A stretch of DNA of 64,000 nt from Ottelia alismoides (lineage: Eukaryota > Streptophyta > Magnoliopsida > Alismatales > Hydrocharitaceae), in the NCBI GenBank assembly GCA_037367405.1, contig JAZKJV010005547.1, positions 62,001 through 126,000 on the forward strand. Direction: 5' to 3'. Positions 57,739 to 64,000 of the stretch are shown here, piece by piece (within the stretch, counting starts at the first letter, position 1; each line of letters starts with the position of its first letter). Both the position numbers and the translations under genes were made by a program. Under the pieces are notes generated by a model. The model had not been told where the DNA came from. It saw only the letters and a list, made by a program, of their open reading frames with translations, and did not search any database.

Positions 57739-60640
57739 ATGAAGATCGTTTACCGTCGTATCCTGAGAGCGGATCGTCAGTACCCTTCCCACCGGTATTG
57801 TGTGGGTGATATCTTCTCTACAGACAACTATTTTATGGACGCTTCAGTGAATTCTAATCTAATCTTTCTTACATATTATTTGCCGCAATTTGTTTATTGC
57901 TTTATCTTTACTGGATCTCGCCCGGTTATATGTTTTCGTTATTTTAACTGGTTCTTGTTTGCATTATGTAATCGGATAATGAATTGGAAATGCATGACGT
58001 TAATGATGTTAATCTGGAATGCATTTATTTCCAATCATTTGGATCCGTGTAATTACTGTTTATTATATGCATGGTTGATCCTATTAACAACAATATTAGA
58101 GAAGATATCCGGAACCGGTTTTATAATAATGTCGGAAACGATGTTTAAATCGAGGGTAGATATGACGGGTATGCCTGAAAAATTCGGTGGTCAGAATTTC
58201 AAGCGTTGGCAACAACACATGAAGATCTGATTAACCACCATAGGATTAATCTCTATGCTTGAAACCGATTATCCTACGGTGGAAACGGAAAACACCACAC
58301 CCGATAGCCAGAAGGCGCAATCCACGTGGAAAGAATGCGATCGTATATGTCATGGTTGCATCCTGTTGGTTATGTCCAACACGTTGTTTGACGTGTATTG
58401 TTCATCCATGCAGACTGCGAAGGGGCTATGGGAAGATCTGGACCGAAAGTATAACATCGAAGAACTCGGTATTGAGAAATACTTCGTGGCCAAATTCTTG
58501 AAATTTTCCATGGCTGAAGGGAAGTCTGTTTCTGAACAAGCACACGAGTTTTTACTCCTGCTCCATGGTTTAGAAGATGCCGAAATGAAACTTCCAGAGA
58601 AGTTTCAAGTCATGCGCATCATAGAAAAATTCCCCAAGTCGTGGGAAGACTTCGGTATGACCCTGAAACACAGGAAGGGGAAGCTTTCTATGGATGACTT
58701 GATGGTGGCAATTGCCATAGAGGAGGAACACAGGAAACAAAAGCATGTGCTTCCTGTCGATATTCAGGCTAAGGTCAATCTCATGACCTCGAAGGGCAAA
58801 GATAAGAAGGGAAAGGGTGCTAATAACAATTAAATGAAACCAAAGGGCAAGATCCAGAAAAAGGCAAAGAATAAACCCTGCTGGTACTGTAATCAGGTTG
58901 GCCATTGGAAGAAGGATTGTCCGTCCTTAAATGGTTAACAAAGGCTGCATACGGGAGTCCGCAAGTGAATATGATCACTATGGAACTTGGGGCTAGCGAG
59001 GGGTATGTCTCTGTAAAACCTGAACTATACCATATCCATGATCCAAATAAGTGGCTCGTGGATACACGAGCCAATGTAAATATCTGTTCTGACAGAACTT
59101 TGTTTTCTTCTTATCAGACCTGCAGTGGTGGGACTGTGAAGATGGGGAACGATTCTGCAGCCAGGGTGCTAGGGTCAGGACAAGTCAACTTGAGGTTCTC
59201 CTCTGGATGTGTCTGGACGTTGCACAGGGTGTTGCATGTTCCTGACATCAAGAAGAATGTTTTATCTGGCTCTATCTTAGTTAGAAATGGTTTTGAATTG
59301 AACTTTAAATGTAATAAAGTTGTCATTCTAAGACATGACATTTTTTATGGAAAAGGCTATTTGGCAGATTTTGATTTGTTATTTAGAATTAGATGTGATT
59401 CAGTAAACATTGATGAGATAAATATTTTAAATTCTGAATGTTCTAATTCTGTGTCTCATGTTGTGAATAATCTAGAATCTTGTGATCTGTGGCATGGTAG
59501 ATTGAGACATGTAAACCTAAATTTAATTAAAAGAATGATGAATTTAGAGTTGATCCCTAAACATACTATTGTTAAAATCAAAAATGTGAAATCTGTGTAT
59601 AAACTAAGACACTTAGGAAGTCTTTTCAGTCTGTCTCTAGATATAGTGAGATCTTGGATCTAGTGCACACGGATATATGTGAGTTTAATGGTGTGTTAAC
59701 CCGAGACAACAAGAAATACTTTATCACCTTTATAGATGATGGCAGTAGATACTACTATGTATATCTAATGAAAATCAAGGATGAAGCCTTAGAGAAATTT
59801 CTTATATTTAAGAATGAGGTGGAGACACAAACAGGAAAAGTGCTTAAACGCCTTAGGTCAGATAAAGGAGGTGAATATACCTCTAACTTGTTTGATGAAC
59901 AATGCAAATCATTTGGCATAGTTCATGAAGTTACGGCCCCATATTCACCGCAATCAAATGGGATAGCAGAACGGAAAAATAGAACCTTGATTGACATGAT
60001 CAATGCTCTCCTACAGAGTTCTGGACTTCCAACCTATATATGGGGAGAAGCCTTGAATATGGCTTGCCGTATTCTGAATAGGGTTCCTCCAAGGTATATG
60101 GAAAAGTGTCCTTTTGAACTTTAGAGAAATAGAAAACCGAGCTTAAGATATCTCAAAGTGTGGGGCTGTCTCGCTAAGGTTTTAGTCCCAGAACACAAAA
60201 GAAAGAAGCTTGGTCCTAAAATTGTTGATGTGGTCTTCTTAGGTTATTTGGAAAATAGCTATGCATATAGGTTCTTGGTATTTCGGTCCGAGATACCGAG
60301 CATAGATGTCAACACCATTGTTGAACTCCGTGATGCTACCTTCTCTGAGGATGTCTTCCCGTTGAAGACTGGGATTCCTCAGAATCTGACTATTGAGGGT
60401 GCCTCCACATCAGGATCTATTCCAGATCAAGCGGAAATGATATCGAATGTGGGGGTTGAGACTCAACCCGAACCCAATGATCATTCAGAAGGGATTGAGC
60501 CAAGGAGGAGTAAAAGACCTCGGATAGCCAAGGATCTGGGTAGCGACTTTGTTGTCTACCAGATCGAAGGTGATCCACCAAGTTATAAGGAAGCCATGGC
60601 TTCGTCTGAAGCAATCAAATATGAGATGGAATCCATTATG
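57739..60640 (+). mobile_element. Copia J: 3'-truncated Ty1/copia (Tork-like) element
   Basis: Gag, protease and integrase are present. It is cut near 60640, just after the conserved EAMASSEAIKYEMESIMAN segment that precedes RT. No RT, RNase H, PPT or 3' LTR. The Tork-like call rests on gag resemblance (NFKRWQQHM...LKHRKGKLSMDDL) from family knowledge. No clear PBS was seen. Confidence 0.8.
58129..60640 (+). pseudogene. gag-pol: Copia J gag-protease-integrase, interrupted
   Basis: The likely start is ATG 58129 (MSETMFKSRVDMTGM). Gag UBN2-type core to about 58780; zinc knuckle CWYCNQVGHWKKDC (58879-58920); protease WLVDTRANVNICSD, where the catalytic Asp-Thr-Gly reads Asp-Thr-Arg (59061-59069); GAG-pre-integrase LWHGRLRHVNLNLIKRMM with the Cys pair decayed; integrase with HTDICEF, FIDDGSRYYYVY, RSDKGGEY and SNGIAERKNRTL; then WGCLAKVLVP and the RRSKRPR linker. 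Stops: TGA 58228-58230 (likely from TGG), TAA 58831-58833, TGA after the zinc knuckle with a frame change, and TAG 60122-60124. A further frame change lies near 59650. Confidence 0.84.
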
Positions 60641-61124
60641 GCTAATGGCTCTGGTCTCCGACGTGCCTTCGGTCTCATGTGCGCCTTGTGCCTTCCGCGC
60701 GCCTTGCGCCTTCCGTGTGCCTTGCGCCAGAGCACGCGCGCGCCTTGTGCCTTCCGCGCGCCTTCAGCCTCGCGCCTCCGTCCAGCCACCGATCTCGCTC
60801 CACTTCCTCTCTTCACATGGCACACACGGCGCTGCGCGCTGTGCATTGAGTTCATCGTGCGGTTGCGAGATCTGTGAGCACTCACGTAAGATCTGAGCGC
60901 ATGCTCTTTGCCCTGGATCTGCGCGTGACTCCCTAAAGTTCTCGATTTTCGTGCACGCGAAAACCCTACGTCAAGTACGTGCGCGTGATCTCATAACTCG
61001 CTTTGCACACGCTTCTCCAAAGTAATGTGCTTGGTTGCTTGAGTCTACACGTACAACTAAACCTGTTAATGTCTGTGTAGACGATCATACCTTCAGTCTA
61101 CTACCCCAGTCTTCTGTTATCACT
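60641..61124 (+). other. GC-rich leader-like segment before copia K
   Basis: Sequence and composition change abruptly at about 60640. Imperfect tandem units built on gcgccttgtgccttccgcgc occur at 60685-60770, then CpG-rich DNA to 61020. A short inverted repeat gtctacac/gtgtagac lies around 61046-61080. It is probably the leader of K, but no PBS or LTR edge was identified, so a captured or unrelated fragment cannot be excluded. Confidence 0.45.
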
Positions 61125-64000
61125 ATGTCAGAAAGCAAGGCAGACATCCCGTCTATAGGCACCTTCAGAGGTCCAACGTCGATTGTAAAGATGGATGGTT
61201 CAAATTATGAACTGGGGGCGATGCAGTTCATGAGTATGATGAAGTCAACCGGTAAGAAACACATTCTTACCGAAGAAGAGCCTGCTGAGAAGACTGGAGT
61301 CAATGCCTCATGGGAGGCAGATGATGCATATGCCAAGGTTTAGCTATCTGGAATTCTAGCAATTGAGATTGCCAATGATATTCTTCATCAGCCCACTGCA
61401 AAAGCAATGTGGGATATTCTGGCTGCAACAAATTCTCAGACAAAGAATGAGACAAAGATTCTGCAACTCCAGCATGACATATTTACTATCAAGAAGAATG
61501 GACGGCCTCTACACTCACTGTACACATCTCTACGAGGAATGTTTGAGAAGCTTCATAGCTTCATGCCCCTGACAACCACTCCAGAGCAACAGAAGACCTA
61601 CCGGAATGCTACTATGGTAGGAGTTTTTCTCGCTGCCCTTGATCCTGAGTATGAGGCAGCACGTTCCCAGATCTTGGCGGATTACACTATTCCTCCTACG
61701 GAGGAAGCTTTTCACAGATTGAGTCGTATCAGTGTTCCTTCTTCGACTACAAATCAGACTGCCTTAGCTATGGCAGCCAATCGAGATCGTGGAGGTCACC
61801 ATCATCAGGTTCGCGGCCGTGGACCTCATGGCAGAGGAGGTCGTGTTCGGCCAACGTGTACCTTTTGCCATCGCACTGGACATACAGAAGACACATGCTA
61901 CTCTAAGCATGGATTTCCTGCTTCTGCATGAGTCGCTGAACAGATCGAGCCCCCATCCGCTTCTTCTATGGATCAGCGCTTTGATGATCTTGTAATCAGT
62001 CTAAGGGGCATCATTCCTCCATCTGGCCCAGTTGCTTCAGCACCTACTCCTGAGAGCCATTCTGATGTTGTCGCATCTGCCTCTGCATCCACCAGTACAT
62101 CATGTAGCACATATGCATTTACTGGCAGGAGTGGATCAGATACTTTAGCATGGATTATGGACTCTGGTGCCACACATCATCTATGTGGTGATCAAAGTCT
62201 ACTTACAGGGTACAAACAGATCTCTCCAGGATGTACAATGGTTATTACTAATGGAACACATTCCCCGATTACTGGTCAGGGGGAGATTAGACTGACGCCT
62301 TCTATGCATCTCAAGAATGTGTTATATGCACCTGATTTTTCAATGAATTTGTTGTCCATTAGTCAAATTACAAAGGATTTACAATGTCGGGCGATTTTTT
62401 ATCCATCTTCCCTAGTTTTTCAGGAAATCCTTACGGGCAACGTGATTAGGCATGGCTATGAGCAAGGCGGTCTATATCGCCTCAGTCGGACTCCTTTTGC
62501 TGGAACCTCATCCCTACCTGCTGGACCCATCTCTTCATTACTATGGCATCTGCGCTTTGGACATCTGCCGCTTCAGAAATTGCGTCGTATGTTACCTCAG
62601 GTTTCACCTCAGGCGTCTATTCAATGTGAGGCTTGTCAATTGGGAAAGCATCATCGGTCTACCTTTCGCACTCGTCAGTGTCGGAGTAGTGCCTCCAAGT
62701 TTGAGTTGTTTCATGTTGATATATGGGATCCCAGTCATGTTCCTGATCATCGGGGACACAGGTTTTATATAGTTATTGTAGATGATTTCTCCCGTGTGTC
62801 ATGGGTATTTCTGTTAAAGAATAAATCTGAAGCAGGGAATATTATCATCAATTTCCTTAATGAAGTTCGTAATGTTTTTTTGCATCTGTTAAAATTGTGA
62901 GAAGTGATAATGCCCTGGAAATTTGCACTCATACCCTATCCAATTATTTCTCATTCCAAGGGATCATCCACCAGACATATTGTGCCTATACCTCCCAACA
63001 AAATGGGGTTGCTGAAAGGAAACATCGCCACTTGCTTGATGTAACCAAGTCGCTTCTTATACAGAGTCATGCTCCTCACTCTTTTTGGGGTGATGCTGTT
63101 CTTACATCATGTTACCTTATCAATCGTATGCCGTCATCTGTTCTTGGTGAGAAGATACCTTTCTCTCTTATTTTCCCTGACAAAGAATTGTTCTCTCTTA
63201 CTCCTCGTATGTTCGGTTCGGTTGCCTTTGTTCACCAACTGTCTCCCAGGACTGACAAGCTCTCTCCTAGAGCTGTCAAGTGTGTCTTCGTTGGGTACTC
63301 CAGAACTCAGAAGGGGTACAAGTGTTACGATTCATTGCGCAGACGGTACCTTGTCAGTGCTGATGTTACATTTTTTGAATCTATTATGTATTTCTCAGCT
63401 TCAGGTGATCAGTTGATACCCCTTCATAATACTGATGCTATATACATGCCACCACCACCACTACCACTACCACCACCATCACCAGAACCATTACCATCTT
63501 CTACACCTCCTGTCATTGTACATGTTTCACCATTACCATTTCACTATACCCGCAGGCCTGCTTCAGCTCATGGTCATCGCTCATCATCTAGCTCGCCTGA
63601 GGTATGTTCTGAAGATATTACTATTGATGGATCTGATGATTTTCCTGAGCAGGATGTGTTACAGAGGCCAGACGAGGACACATATGATTTGGATCTTCCT
63701 ATTGCCCTACGAAAGTCGAAGTGGAGCTGTGCATCATATCCTATAGCATCTTCTGTGTCATTTGATCGACTAACTGGAGATTTCAGAAACTTCATTGTTG
63801 CATTGTCAACAATGGCTATTCCACGGAATTACCAAGATGCGCTGAAGGATAGTAGATGGCGTTTAGCCATGGAGGAAGAAATGGCATCTCTTCAGTCTAG
63901 AGGTACCTGGAGTCTGGTTCCGGCACCCGCTGATGTGTCTCCAGTGAGCTGCAAGTGGGTATTTACAGTAAAGCAGAGTGCAGATGGCAGTATTAACAGA
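61125..64000 (+). pseudogene. gag-pol: Copia K gag-pol, nearly intact, runs off the window
   Basis: Start ATG 61125 (MSESKADIPS). Gag UBN2-type domain to about 61740; an Arg/Gly-rich stretch and zinc knuckle CTFCHRTGHTEDTC (61857-61898); protease WIMDSGATHHLCGD with intact Asp-Ser-Gly (62160-62168); GAG-pre-integrase LLWHLRFGHLPLQKLRRM and CEACQLGKHH; integrase with HVDIWDPS, VDDFSRVSWVFLLK, RSDNALE and NGVAERKHRHL; a proline-rich linker (about 63450-63500); and the opening of RT (EEEMASLQSRGTWSLVP, CKWVFTVK). Only three lesions: TAG 61341-61343, TGA 61929-61931, and a one-base loss in the T run 62875-62881. The youngest-looking coding copy in the window. Confidence 0.87.

Noticed and set aside
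1..64000. CRISPR arrays, operons, prophage or bacterial features
   Set aside because: No regularly spaced repeats, no prokaryotic gene organisation; all coding remnants are plant-type retroelements or plant nuclear exons with introns.

Overview
The window reads as intergenic heterochromatin of a flowering plant with a large genome. The evidence is Athila-like Ty3 elements primed by tRNA-Asp with LTRs of 3 to 3.8 kb, Ty1/copia elements, an L1-type LINE, a tRNA-derived SINE, small hAT-like elements, and one decayed plant SET-domain gene. A monocot is possible but the sequence does not prove it. No intact host gene, tRNA/rRNA gene or CRISPR array was seen. Elements are named A to K here for reference only.

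Region by region. 1-9102: Athila-like element A (+), with the end of its 5' LTR, PBS, gag and protease, a deletion of most of RT/RNase H/integrase, then the first 1.8 kb of its 3' LTR. 9103-19689: D (-), a non-coding LARD-like derivative arranged LTR-internal-LTR-internal, inserted into A's 3' LTR. 19690-30071: B (+), a sister of A that lost its 5' end and protease but keeps RT-RNase H-integrase and a full 3' LTR. 30072-38935: C (-), a related element with 5' LTR, PBS, gag and protease, cut at the start of RT where B's LTR abuts it. 38936-40548: AT-rich DNA with a hairpin MITE-like element and part of a hAT-like element. 40549 to about 43100: LTR F (-), truncated. 43259-47890: an L1-type LINE (+) split by solo LTR E, which has a 5-bp target-site duplication. 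47891-50606: 5'-truncated copia I (+). 51015-51730: a SET-domain (Rubisco-LSMT/SETD3-like) pseudogene (+) with a 173-bp hAT-like MITE inside an exon. 51868-57030: copia H (-), with a SINE in its leader. 57031-60640: copia J (+), truncated at RT. 60641-64000: GC-rich leader and the nearly intact copia K (+), running off the window.

How the parts relate. A has gag/protease and B has RT/RNase H/integrase, so the pair together covers one genome; neither is functional, and both share the same pol frameshift and stop. The least expected patterns are structural. All the long LTRs carry a consensus splice donor about 200-260 bp after a TATA-like box, with an acceptor downstream. In families A/B and D the polypurine tract is bracketed by two hairpins whose stems differ in sequence between families but keep their pairing. 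Two families carry perfect 26-bp palindromes about 230 bp upstream of the TATA. These are read by eye and have not been tested. I found no clearly new protein system.
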